The notes under the pieces were generated by a model. The model ran no database searches. It saw only the letters and a program-made list of their open reading frames with translations, and was not told the DNA's origin. The position numbers and the translations under genes were made by a program. A DNA stretch of 64,000 bases from Lineus longissimus (Eukaryota > Nemertea > Pilidiophora > Heteronemertea > Lineidae): contig NC_088313.1 in the NCBI RefSeq assembly GCF_910592395.1, positions 15,330,437 to 15,394,436 on the forward strand, in the 5' to 3' direction. Positions 12,840 to 24,257 of the stretch are shown piece after piece (within the stretch, counting starts at the first letter, position 1; every line of letters starts with the position of its first letter).

Positions 12840-13675
12840 GGCCATGCTGGTGATGGAACGCTTCCATCTAGAATTGTTGAGGACAGAGTGTCTCATCCAT
12901 GCTGGGGACGATTGGGCCTTGCTGGTAATGGAACGCTTCCATCTTGCCATGATGAGGACTGTGCGTCTCATCCATGCTGGGGACAACTGGGCCATGCTGG
13001 TGATGGAACGCTTCCATCTTGCCATGTTGAGGACAGTGCGTCTCATCCATGCTGGGGACAAGTGGTCCATGCTGGTGAAGGAACGCTTCCGTCTTGCCAT
13101 GTTGAGGACATGCTGGGGACAAGTGGTCCATGCTGGTGATGGAACGCTTCCATCTTGCCATGTTGAGGACAGTGTGCCTCATCCATGCTGGGGATAACTG
13201 GGCCATGCTGGTGAAGGAACGCTTCCGTCTTGCCATGTTGAGGACAGTGTGTCTCATCCATGCTGGGGATAACTGGGCCATGCTGGTGATGGAACGCTTC
13301 CATCTTGCCATGTTGAGGACAGTGCGTCTCATCCATGCTGGGGACAACTGGGCCATGCTGGTGAAGGAACGCTTCCGTCTTGCCATGTTGAGGACATGCT
13401 GGGGACAACTGGGCCATGCTGGTGATGGAACGCTTCCGTCTAACCATGTTGAGGACAGTGTGTCTCATCTTTGCTGAGGAGATGCTGGTGATGGAACGCT
13501 TCCATCTGGCCATGTTGAGGACAGTGTGTCTCATCCATGCTGGGGACAACTGGGCCATGCTGGTGATGGAATGCTTCTGTCTTGCCATGTTGAGGACTGT
13601 GCATCTCATCCATGCTGGGGACAACTGGGCCATGCTGGTAATAATGGAATGCTTCCATCTGGCCATGTTGGAAAG
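12840..13675. repeat. 75-bp satellite array, orientation B, distal block
   Basis: The array resumes after the LINE with about a dozen homogeneous units (CCATGCTGGTGATGGAACGC, then TTCCATCTTGCCATGTTGAG). Some units lack about 24 bp where GAGGACATGCTGGGGAC joins directly, as near 13105 and 13390. The array ends at about 13675, followed by a GATGAATCTT duplication. Confidence 0.85.
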
Positions 13676-14295
13676 ATGAATCTTTGCACTAGCGAAGATG
13701 AATCTTCATTTATAGTGAATTCAGAAATAAAACAGAAGAATCAGTGTTATAGTACACTATTTTATTTATAAAATACAAGTTCAGTGCAAGGAGATGATTT
13801 CGAATGAGCTATGAATGTGATATAGGAATGGAAGAGTGCTTCTCAGAGACCTTTGACAAAACTAGAGTCATACTCACTGGTAAAATTGGATATCCACAGA
13901 GCGAGTCAAACAATTATTATCCCCAGATACGCACCCCTGGTATCTTTTTGCTTATTACACACAAGTCAACATGAAACAAAAATATGGACAAAATGAAATG
14001 GCAGTGAAAGACTCCACAGACTTTGTTATATAGAAATGTTATAAACCCACAGCATCAGGGCAAAACATAAGCCAAGGCACTGAGGCTATTGGCCACTTGG
14101 CACTAGATATAGCCATTTGGCCTTGTGCCCTTTAAGTTTTCTTTAATGTTTTCTACGACAGAAGGCCACTTTATCTAAAATGGCCTTCAAATGTGCCCCC
14201 TACAAAAATCTTATGTCCAGCACTGCAACACCACTGTTGACCAGTTCCACACAAGAAGTTGTGGTTATAATTTCAACATGATTCATTTTCTGCAC
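13676..14295. other. Intergenic DNA between satellite and SNRPG 3' end
   Basis: No gene seen. The stretch includes the likely downstream flank of SNRPG, and TTTATT motifs give possible minus-strand poly(A) signals. Confidence 0.4.
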
Positions 14296-14301
14296 TTTAT
14301 T
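14296..14301 (-). terminator. SNRPG: Candidate SNRPG poly(A) signal
   Basis: TTTATT on the plus strand is AATAAA on the minus strand, about 257 bp after the SNRPG stop codon. Other TTTATT motifs occur near 13760, so the real site is not fixed by sequence alone. Confidence 0.35.
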
Positions 14302-14557
14302 AGAGCTAATCTGTATGCTCCAATTGAATAGGGCCTTTCAATAAGATTGACAGGAAAAAACGCCCATGATGTAATTGCTGAATCATGCGGACATCCCTCA
14401 ACTTATGGGTAGACTGTTATATACAATTACAAAGCAGATTTCATATTGAAATCCTCCTTCGATATTTGACAAGATGTCATGATGGTAAATGTACTGATAG
14501 TGTCATTGTCACTTATAAAAACACACAACAGCCTCGTGGAGGTCACATTTCACATGA

Positions 14558-16321
14558 TCATACTCGTTCCATCGACTCTAATAAGATGACGCTATTTCCT
14601 CGAATAACCTGGAATGAAAATTCAGATTGTAAGATTACTTTGATCATGTAATTTTAGGTAATGCTGCTGGGTTCAGACAAACAATCAAGAAGAAATGTAA
14701 CAGCAAGTACAGCTATGTTCATTTCATCTCATCGCATACTCATGTACATATTTTGTAAGTCAATAGTAGACTAATCACTGGCTCTTCCTTCCCGAGGTCT
14801 ATTCCGGAAAATGGGCTTTACCTGGCCAGGCAGTTCTCAGACACTTGGAAAACTCTCTCGTCTTGTTGAGATAAGTGCAGAAATCTAAATTATAGCACCA
14901 ATCTGACTTTCAGCAAGGTTGGGGTCAAAACTGTTCCCCTGGGTCTTTTACTGGGCAAAGTGTTGGCCTTTATCATTTTTTGTCCTAAACAGATTATATC
15001 GAAACAGTTATCTTAGTACACACGAACTTGTCAGTACTTGACAAAAGACTAATGGTGATACAACTGACAAATCTGTCTCCCAAGACAACTTTTTTTGGAT
15101 CCTCAAAATCTGCGCAGTGGTCTCTAGATTAAAATTGACAGACACTCACCACCATGCCAATTGAAGCAAGTTCTGTCCTGTTGTCTTCTGTCTTTCTCTC
15201 CTCATATGCATCATCGAGGACCACATTCATAAATGGATCGAACCCACGGAGAACACCTTGCACTTTACGTTTACCATTGATTTTTACTGAAACACAAGAA
15301 GTAGTTTTATACCATTTTGTTGTCTTGATTCACAGCATGGATCTTGATCGATTGTCACAAATGTTACCTAATCCACATATCACAGATTGAGGAGCTATTA
15401 AACTTGTGCAGTATGATGCACTAAAACAACTGCCACTGCCAGAGAGAGAGAAGGATGCTTATCACATTCACATGGTCAAGAGAGAACAATTTTGCCAATG
15501 ATGTGATTGCCTTGGCATGATTTCCTTCAGTATAGCTGCAATTGACCTATCCCCGTGACTTTTTTAGAAAGGAGATACACTATACAGAACATTTTTACAC
15601 TTACACGTTAATTTCCTGTCCATGTACCTGAAAAAGATGCAATAAGAAATGTTATGATCTTAAAATCAAATACCAAAATTTAAGTAAAAAAATACACAAA
15701 GTCAAAGCACTGAAGTACGCCCTTTTCACCATGTTTATTTTGGAAATCTGAAGTGAAGGCACTACTTCTGGACTTCACGGTAACATGTGCAACATCAGTC
15801 AACATATTCAGTACTTTTTGTTGAGAATAAACGACATGCATGCATAAATGATGATGATGTATGCCGACGATAGACAGCAACATGGAGTGATCAAGCTATT
15901 CATCATTCATGGTCATGGACGGGCATGGGGGACGCTGACATGGTGGAGTGAACTGTGTCAGTGATATTGTCCGTTATTCGTACACGTTACTCAGGTCATG
16001 GGCCTGAATATTCTCAACTGGGCAATAAGGATGAAGAAAGCACTGACCACATACATAAAACAGGACCGGTAGGGTATATTTTCTGTTTGCACAGTGCAAC
16101 TGCAAAATGCACAGGATCCGGAGTGTACATCATGTACACAATGTACACAAAATATACAGCACACACCGGCTCTTCTGGGAGCAGCCATTATTTAGACATA
16201 TCATAAAGACACCATAAAGCTCTATAAACACTTTTGATCACGAAAATAAGGATTTAGAAGTGTGAAAGATGTATCAAATATTTCATTACTTTTTCAACTC
16301 TGGTGGATGTGCTTTAGACAT
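14558..16321 (-). CDS. SNRPG: Small nuclear ribonucleoprotein G (Sm protein G), 80 aa, 4 exons
   Basis: Exons on the minus strand: 16321-16290, 15627-15605, 15286-15150 and 14608-14558 (stop TGA 14560-14558). All have GT-AG introns and matching phases, giving 243 nt. SmG is one of seven Sm proteins forming the ring on U1, U2, U4 and U5 snRNAs in the nucleus, needed for pre-mRNA splicing. The N-terminus MSKAHPPELKK matches the animal protein. The Sm1 motif is residues 27-44 (VQGVLRGFDPFMNVVLDD), and the Sm2 motif is around 61-72 with the IRGN signature at 66-69. The protein ends LLESMERV, where the human protein has MLEALERV. It is 80 aa against about 76 in human, the extra residues lying in the charged loop at 47-58. 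Exon 2 is only 23 nt, so automated predictors could miss it. The gene is head-to-head with the gene starting at 16569, 247 bp away. Confidence 0.95.
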
Positions 16322-16568
16322 AGTGATATTTGTCGATTGTTTTCACCAACCCGCAGAATAAACAAAGAACGGCGGACGAAACGTTCGGCTGTCGAAACTA
16401 AAATGGAAATGCGCAGGCGCGGGTAAACAAATGCTGGTTACTTCCTGTTTAGACAAAGGAAAAAGCTCCGAATTTAATTACTGTTTTCTTCATCAGATCT
16501 CAAAATACTGTAGTGACAACTAAATATATACATTCCTTTCACTCTATAGAGACATAATTTGTATAAAA
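16322..16568. promoter_or_regulatory. Compact bidirectional promoter between SNRPG and a divergent gene
   Basis: The two start codons face away from each other across 247 bp, so both promoters and 5' UTRs must share this interval. It contains GCGCAGGCGC at 16411-16420, one mismatch from the NRF-1 palindrome GCGCATGCGC that is common in divergent housekeeping promoters. No TATA box stands at a suitable distance. Transcription start sites are not visible from sequence. Confidence 0.55.
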
Positions 16569-19539
16569 ATGCCTTGCGGAAGAAAAAGGCCGTTCATGGT
16601 GACAGTTTTTGAAAACTCCAATTTTCAACTTACGACCGGTTCAAATGCACGTGTAGAGGGTCCACCTAATGTGCGTCCGGAACTCTGTTTGCGCGTCCGG
16701 AGCGCGTCCGGAAGAGAAAGTGCGCGTCCGGAACAATTTCCTATGTAAATATGAACCTATTGTTGCATTAGATGGCTTAAATAGCATTTTAATTCCATGA
16801 AGAGAAAATAAAATTGAAAAAATCTTTTTGGTGACTTTGTATTTTACAATTTTCAGCGAGGTGGTTAATTACTCATGCCATACCATATCCCAACTTCCTT
16901 ACGCGCCTTCTCCTGTTGTGGTCGTCTAAGTCGGTATGAGTTTGTCTTTGCGTGCCGTGGGATAAGGGGCAATAGCAATTATTGTGAAGCCAATTTGCGC
17001 TTTTAGGGGGGAGGGGGGGATCGAGGGGGAAGGGGGAAGGGGGTCAACAAAATTCAGTGCGGTTTTAAGAGCTTCAACTAAAGATGAGCTTAATGATTAT
17101 TTTCCTGGGTATATATCTTGTTCATTAAAATAAAAAGGCCAGTTTTTCTACCATTCGACAGCGTGGGCCCGGGAGGGGGGGGACTTATTTTTTAGATTAA
17201 TTTCTAATTGGCTACACTTAAATTTAGCTATGGCTTATTATCAAAGGATCTAGTGATGACAGTGGATTTAAGGATACACTCACATCAAAGAAGTAGTACA
17301 ATTTTCACTTATTTTTCTCACAAAATATACTTTTGGGGGTTTGGGGGACTCATCCCCCAACGTACTGGCTAAGTATGTCAGAAGGACGGGGGTTTGGGGG
17401 GCTCCCCCATGTCAAACAGTTGTGTGAGTTCACTAGAGATTGCTCTTTACATATTAATGTGAACACATCTCACTAATTGACACTTTGACTGTATAGTGAT
17501 TTTCAATAACATATTTGATTCTGATTTTTTGTGAAATTAACAATGATAAGACACTCTGACGGCATTCCATGTGCTGAGACACCAGATACCAGTCTAATCG
17601 AAATTCTGCAAATGCAACAACAATTGGTTGAGGAGAAACGTCAGTAAACTGGGATTTGATGGCTGTGTAACACCCAAATCACCCCGCTGAAAATTGTAAA
17701 ATACAAAGTCACCAAGGAGATTTTTTCCAATTTTATTTTCTCTACATGGAATTAAAATGCTATTAAAGCCATCTAATGCAACATTAAGTTCATATTTACA
17801 TAGGAAATTGTTCCGGACGCGCACTTTCTCTTCCGGACGCGCTCCGGACGCACAAATTGTTCCGGACGCGCATTAGGTAGACCGCGTGTAGATGTACATG
17901 ATGAAATACAGACAGTACATAACCTGAGAGAGGACTGCCCCACACAGATGGTTTCGACCCTTGAATATTGTGAAAATGGTGTACAAGGAATACCGCCAGG
18001 ATATAGAGAAGCTGATCTTCGTTCAACACAGTTACAGGTGTGATGATATGTATAGCTATATACAATTACAATTTACATATACATGATACACATATGAATT
18101 ACATTATAACCTACATATCCATATCACAATCACGTTAAAAATATGGTTTGTTGTGGCATTCAGTGACCACCCGTCGCCACAAATTGGGGCGATTTAAACC
18201 TCGGGCAATTATGAAATAGTCCAGATGCTAGTACATGTATTTTTCAATTGCCACTCGACAACTAAAATTAATTTTGGAATTTACCTTTTTCAGAAACGCC
18301 ACTGCCAAGGCCTTGAGTTTGGCAATACATTGCCTACTTTTGCTGGGGAATGTGAGCAATTTATAGGTGAGTAAACTTTGCTTTGGTGAAGTGGATTCTT
18401 CCCAAAATTAAGTGTTAAATTTTGGGTCGATTTTATTGAGAAAGGATAAATTCTGTGTGATTTCACTCCAGTGCTCTCCACTCCCTGTTTTGGCAGGCCA
18501 CCAGACCAAATTGCATTTTAAATTTACCACCTTACCCCAAAAGTTGTGAACTAGAACATAATCTCTAGATTATAATCTAGATTGTGATATCTAACATTCA
18601 CCTCATCCTTTCAGGAGATCAAGAAATGATGGTTTGTGAAGAATACCAACCACAGGAACAAAGAGTTGAAGTGAATCACCAATACTCATGCAACACATCT
18701 CAAATAGCAGTAAGTCAGGACTTGTTATGTTGCTGACTGTGAAGTCTGTAAAGGCCTTCTTCCAGCTTGAAGTTTTGCTGTGCTAGAATCTTCTAAAATC
18801 AAACTAAATTCAGCTAAGTCAGAGCCCAATTTTTTGAATAACCAGGCACTGATTCTGTTTGGATTTGTGGACACCATGATCTCCACTACCAAAAACTTGC
18901 TGTAGGAGATGTACCCTTGGTATCCAAACCGAGGATCCAATAATTTACATATCTTTTATCAGCTCACTGTCTGGACTGAATTGGAAATCCTGGCTTCTTT
19001 TCAATTAAAGATTATTTTTTTCAGAATAACCCAAGTCCAGCATGCAAGTTTCCAATAAACAGCTTTCCACTTGCCGGTCTGAACAAAGCAGCTAATAACA
19101 ACTTTAAGCCATGTGCCCAATGTCTCGCAGGCCAAGGGGTAAGTTGTTCATTCAGGATATTGGTATTATTTTGAGCTCTAAAATTGAAAACCACTGGGGT
19201 TGGGATGCCATTATAACTAAGGACACTTGAAGGAACGAGGTGAAAAAGTGTGGGTAAAAGGAAAACATCCTGGGCTTGACACTGGCATGTGAGGATGCAG
19301 TTAAATTGCCTTGATGCTGTGGCAGATCCAGAAATTTGGGAGATGGAATCCGCCACTTTCGATGAGTTAAGTCTATCCCAGTGAATCTCTGTCTCATCCC
19401 CATTCCATGATCCACCGTTGATTTGATTGTACCAGAGTTTTCTTCAATTGAAAACTGCTACATTTCACTTTTTGCTTTTCTGAATGTTTTGTCTTGTTGT
19501 ATCTTTCAGGGACATATCAATCATATTGTGGAGCGATAA
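16569..19539 (+). CDS. Unidentified 181-aa protein gene whose exon 1 is split by a transposon
   Basis: Coding blocks: 16569-16649 (27 codons, start MPCGRKRPFM), then a transposon at 16658-17884, then 17885-18037, 18294-18366, 18615-18709, 19025-19138 and 19510-19539 (TAA). The four downstream introns have good GT-AG sites and matching phases. If the transposon and one copy of its 8-bp duplication are left out, the reading frame is continuous over 182 codons, showing the element entered an existing exon. The C-terminus carries a possible zinc knuckle: C164, C167, H174 and H177 (PCAQCLAGQGGHINHI). I do not recognise the family. The gene shares a divergent promoter with SNRPG. An AATAAA at 20716-20721 may end its 3' UTR. 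With the element retained, translation would run on for about 30 codons and stop at a TAA near 16747. In-frame Met49, beyond the insertion, could serve as an alternative start. Confidence 0.7.
16658..17884. mobile_element. Non-autonomous foldback DNA transposon (copy 1), 8-bp TSD, inside a coding exon
   Basis: The octamer CGTGTAGA flanks the element at 16650-16657 and 17885-17892. The ends are GGGTCCACCTAATG on the left and, reverse-complemented, CGGTCTACCTAATG on the right. The terminal inverted repeats are about 215 bp. They begin with four spaced copies of GCGTCCGGA and run on through TTCCTATGTAAATATGAA to ACAATTTTCAG. The centre holds G-rich runs and no transposase-like ORF. The left arm contains a strong 3' splice-like sequence (TTTACAATTTTCAG ending at 16856). 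A second, shorter copy lies at 61737-62478. The 8-bp duplication is compatible with several superfamilies (hAT, Merlin, P), and I cannot choose between them. Confidence 0.85.
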
Positions 19540-21372
19540 AATCAACAAGAACAGGGATAACAAAGAATGACGTTGTGCTAGAATTGGAATGTTGCCACAT
19601 GTATTTACTCAAGAGAGTTGACTTTTGAGGTTCATTCAAGGAGAATACTTTGTCGTAATCAAACTTGAAGAACTTTTTGTACGTTTTGATGTGCAGCACA
19701 CTGTGTACGTTTGATAATGTATTGTCAGAATTTGAAAGTGAGAGAGTGAAATTATGTATTGTTGGCCTGCTGGTCATTCTTTCATTCAAGAGATCATGAT
19801 ACATAACAAGTAGAAGACAGTTTTTGCATTGCAAATTAGATCTTGATGTGTTCATCACAGTGATATGTCTGTTTTCTTTAATGAAGAAATATTTTGTTAG
19901 GTGGTGCCTTTGTTTTGCTGTAGTATATGCCTTTAATGTCAAGTTGTTTTTGACAGATCATGAGATCTTTAAGGTGTATAATTTGTATTGATTTTGATCT
20001 CAGACTCAAGTTATGGCATTGCTCTATTGACAGTGCAGTTTAAAGTTGATCTTATTTGTTGATCTTATTCAGAGCTTTCAATTACATGATTTTGAGCACA
20101 CCCTGTATTTGATAGTTTGGGTTTATTGGTGGCTGTCATGTATTTCATTATCTGGGGTTTCAAGAAAGAGGTAGTTTATGAATGCTGAGAAATGGGAATT
20201 TAATCCTAGAAGGATATCATTATTCAGCTCAACTGAACTTTCTCCAAAATGGATTTGTAATTGAAAGGCCTGCCTTTTGGAATTAAATTGTTGTTTATAT
20301 ACGGGTACACAAAAACTTGTATGAAGCTAAGATCTCACACAAAAATATATACTTGGAAGGGTTAAAGTTTATTCTGTTTACATTTTCATCGACGAAGAAA
20401 GCCATGAGTGCTCCAAAACCCTAAGTCCAAAATGTGCACAGTTTCACATCTGATATTTGTTAGCCTTTAAATTATATTTGCCTAGGTGTGGAAAGCCATG
20501 CACATTAGAGTGCTCCAAAAACTATATACCATTAATGTGTGCACCGCTTCATGTTATATTTTTAGCATTGTTTAACATTGAAAGCCATTCACTTCACATT
20601 TTAGTACTCCAAAAGCTAATTACAAAATGTGCACAGTTTCATCTTATATTTTTAGCCTGTGAATTATTTTTGAATTGATGTTTTTACACACCTCTGTCAC
20701 TGCCTCGATGAGTTGAATAAAATGAAATATTTTTGTAGTTCAAAGATAATTTTCCGACTTTGTGATTACCCTCATTTTCAAAGTTATTCTTGTTTTTGTT
20801 ATTGGCATCCCCCAATGCAGAAGAGAAATCCACCCAATATTTGATTGCACTAAAGAATGAATTTTGAGAGTCAATCTCAATGAATGCAGATGAGTTGGCT
20901 CATGATTCTGAACGCTTGCCTCCTTAACTCTCTTCAGGCAATTCCACATGAAGACAACTTGACTGGTGGTGTTTTTTCTCAACGTCAACACTTTCCTCTT
21001 GTCCCAGTAATCCAGTACAAGCCCTTATTGAGAATGAGTGTTGACAGCTAAGTGTATTGTTCAAGGTCCCCCACCAAACCGACTACACTGTTGCATGTAT
21101 TATGTATGTAGTAGTGGAAAATAACTACCGACGGGATGTGGAACCAGTTTCGGAACTGGTCTACAACTTTGAACGAGGATGGCAGCGAGGCGAGGTTGAA
21201 GGAAAATGAGAAACGGATTCTGATTGGTCGCATTTTGTTAAATTGGATTGCATTAGCTCGCCGATATTTCGCGGGAGACGAAATAATTTCCCGGGAAATC
21301 GATGTTTTAATGCATTGTTGCTGGAAAACAACACGAAACTTTCAATATTTGCATTTAATACTGCAATCGAAA
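19540..21372. other. 3' UTR of the split gene and 5' flank of UNG
   Basis: No further exon seen. The span 20390-20690 holds about three diverged copies of a roughly 95-bp unit containing CTCCAAAA and AATGTGCACAGTTTCA. AATAAA at 20716-20721 is a plausible poly(A) signal. The last few hundred bases before 21373 should hold the UNG promoter. Confidence 0.45.
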
Positions 21373-24257
21373 ATGATCGGCCAGTCTAAAATCTCGAACT
21401 TCTTCTCGCCATCGGGCCAGAATAAGAGGGCATTTGGAGACAAAAACACAGTAAGTTGTTATAAAATCCCAATCCGATTTCTCCATTTTTACTTCCCGAA
21501 TGTACAACACTCGCACAGTACCACACACGTCACATGCATGCACAATGACAAGTCATGCACAGCTATGCATGTGCAGTGTGACAATATGCATGGATATTGG
21601 TGAATGTCGCATGCATGTGATTTCAGACATATACATTTGGGCAAAATGAAATTTTCATGGTAAAAATGAAGGTATACTAGGCCTACTCTGATCGACTTTG
21701 CATCGCCACGTCGTGAGCCCTACCATTACATAAATGACATTAATTCCCGGCCATAGCAATATGAATATTACACACAATCTTCCCATGACGTAGCGGTACA
21801 ACATAGCGCAACGTAGTTTGAATATGCCAGTTTCGGCCGAACCCCCATCCCTTTAGTTTACAAACATCAAAGAAGACTCGTCTACGACTACAGGTAGAAG
21901 AAGTGTAACTGTAATATTCAATTTCTTCTCAAGCAATGTACAGACTACAATATTTTTTCGAGGCCTCGCCCTAATGATTTCATTATCGAATCTTTCTGAT
22001 TTTCAGAATGTAGAAACAGGTGATGAAATCACACCCAAGAAGCAGAGATTGAATGACTTCAACATTGCCAACAGATTAAACAAGACACCAATACAGTCAC
22101 CTAAAGCATCTGGCAGTTCAGATGAAGACCAGGAAAATGCCCCTCTCTCCCCGGACCAGAGGCTCAAGATTGAACAAAACAGACTGTCAGCAAAAATGAT
22201 CAAGGCGTCCAGAGCAAGTCATGGTCTATTAACAAATATCGGTCCGTCTTGGTTCAAGGCATTGGAGCCTGAATTTTCAAAGCCTTATTTCCTCAGGGTG
22301 TGTATTAAGTGTATGTTTTGAAGGATTTTTGTAAGCTCAGTTGATAAGATTTCATAGTTCTTTGCAAAACCAACTTTCACATTGTGCTAAGAAGTCCTTC
22401 TGTTTTAGGTGTGACTGCGAGACAAGAACTGGCGTTCTGTGTCTGGATGGTAGTGTATAAATGAGAAAGAAACAATTAATCTAAATCCAAGATGTTTGAT
22501 CTACATTGTACTCTAAAGCTTCAGAGAATACAAATACATGTACTGGTAGTTGAGATGTCCTTACTTCTCGTTTCAGCTTGGTAAGATGCTGGCTGAAGAA
22601 CGTCAGAAGAACACAGTTTACCCTCCAAAGGAACAGGTTTTCTCATGGACACAGATGTGTGATGTCAATCTGGTAAGTTGTTGAACCTCTAATCAAGATT
22701 TTAAGAATTGAGCTGAGTAATGCATGAAATTCATTCTTGCAAGCAATTTATGGAACTCCGCATAATATGACCATTGGCCAGAGAAAAGCAATGATAACAA
22801 TCTTTTGTTGGAACTGTGTCAAGACGTCTGGTTGTCCGATATAGTTGGACATTCCACTTTCCCAAAGGACAACTTTGTTGAAGTAACTTGTCCATCTGAT
22901 CATTTGGTTGTCTAGGGCAAGCCAACAAGTGGGATAATCCAGATTTCAGTTGCCTTTATTTGGCAAAGAAACAACATGAATAAAAGAGACATCTGTCTGG
23001 AAACCCAAAGGTCTGCCTATTGTTCAAGAAAGCCAGTTTTAGTAACACTAATAATAGTACATGTAAAATGTGTCCTGTTTTCCAGATCCAGGTTGTTATC
23101 TTGGGGCAAGACCCTTACCACGGTCCAAATCAAGCCCATGGTCTTGCATTTAGTGTGCGCAAAGGTGTCCCACCACCTCCAAGTCTGGTCAACATGTATA
23201 AAGAGTTGGAGAATGATATACCTGGATTCAAGAAGCCCAGTCATGGGGACCTGACAGGTTGGGCAAGGCAAGGTAAGAAGAACTTCACTGAATTTGGACT
23301 AGAGAGACGGATACTGAATTTCTAGTAATGCATGAGTTGACAGTGTTTGAGATGGAGCCCATCAGGCTTCAAGTACTAGCACCTGTGTTCTCTTTTGTCA
23401 GTTGGGCTGATCAGAAAAAGGTATCAGGCAGGGAACATGTAACCTGTCCGTCTGATAATTCGGTTGTCGAGGGCCAGCACACAAGTGGGATAATTGAACC
23501 TTGCAAAGACTAAAATACACTACAACATGAATTGAGACAAGGGGACAATCAAGAGTTATGAATCTATTCAATGAAGGAGTACCAGAAATGCTGTCTGAAT
23601 ACCTTGAGCTTTGTTAGATAGACAAGGTTGCATTTGGAGATGTCTGTTATTAGCTGTGTTGAGCATTCATTATTAAGTTTATTTTCTCTCTTTCTTACCA
23701 GGTGTCCTGATGTTGAATGCTTGTCTAACCGTCCGAGACCACCAAGCCAATTCACACAAGGATCAAGGCTGGGAGAAATTCACAGATGCAGTTATCAAGT
23801 ATTTCAACAGCCATCACAGTGGTATTGTCTTTGTCCTCTGGGGAGGTTATGCACAGAAGAAAGGCAGTTTCATTAACACAGTGAGTTCTTCCTAAATTGT
23901 CTTCTGATGCACTGTCGATTGTGAAAAAATTAGCCAAGGGCAAGGGAAAAAAGTCAAAGGGGAGGCAAAAAGAGAAAATGGAGCAAAGGCAGGGTGCAGT
24001 GCCCCTCTAAAACTCTTAAGCTTAAATACTACACAGTGGAATGGACACTCTCAGGACTGAAAGAGAAATTCTCCCTTTTTTAGCCAACTCAATTTTATAT
24101 TCCATGTTTTCAGAAAAAGCACCATGTAATCAAAGGACCCCATCCGTCGCCACTTTCTGCTCACCGAGGATTCTTCGGCTGCAAGCATTTCTCCAAGGTG
24201 AACGACTGCTTAGAGAAGGAAAAGAAAACACCGATTGATTGGACACTGCTCCCTTGA
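21373..24257 (+). CDS. UNG: Uracil-DNA glycosylase, nuclear form, 324 aa, 6 exons
   Basis: Exons 21373-21450, 22007-22297, 22577-22672, 23086-23272, 23702-23880 and 24114-24257 (TGA), all GT-AG and phase-consistent. The enzyme removes uracil from DNA to start base excision repair. The water-activating motif GQDPYHGP is residues 162-169, with catalytic Asp164. The uracil-pocket segment [10 protein letters not shown] follows the exon 4/5 junction. The DNA-intercalation motif [10 protein letters not shown] starts at His287. The N-terminus is the nuclear UNG2 type: a PIP box (Q4..I7..F10F11) for PCNA, and an RPA-binding-like helix at about 79-95 ([17 protein letters not shown]). Human UNG2 is 313 aa. 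I chose the ATG at 21373 because it places the PIP box at the extreme N-terminus, as in vertebrates. No separate mitochondrial first exon was identified. Confidence 0.97.
22880..22950. repeat. Dispersed repeat in UNG intron 3
   Basis: The segment (CTGATCATTTGGTTGTC, then ACAAGTGGGATAAT) is repeated in diverged form at about 23440-23505 in UNG intron 4 (CTGATAATTCGGTTGTC, then ACAAGTGGGATAAT). They are two copies of one short dispersed repeat. Ends and family are not resolved. Confidence 0.5.

Noticed and set aside
11103-13670. More repetitive open frames of 100-207 codons
   Set aside because: Same satellite artefact. One runs into the LINE fragment at 12566 only by chance.
16658-17884. Assigning the foldback transposon to the hAT superfamily
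   Set aside because: The 8-bp duplication fits hAT, but Merlin and P elements also make 8-bp duplications, the ends do not show a clear hAT motif and no transposase is present.
21136-21372. N-terminal extension of UNG from the open frame beginning at 21136
   Set aside because: The ATG at 21373 puts the PCNA-binding motif at residues 4-11 exactly as in nuclear UNG. The upstream frame has no conserved features.
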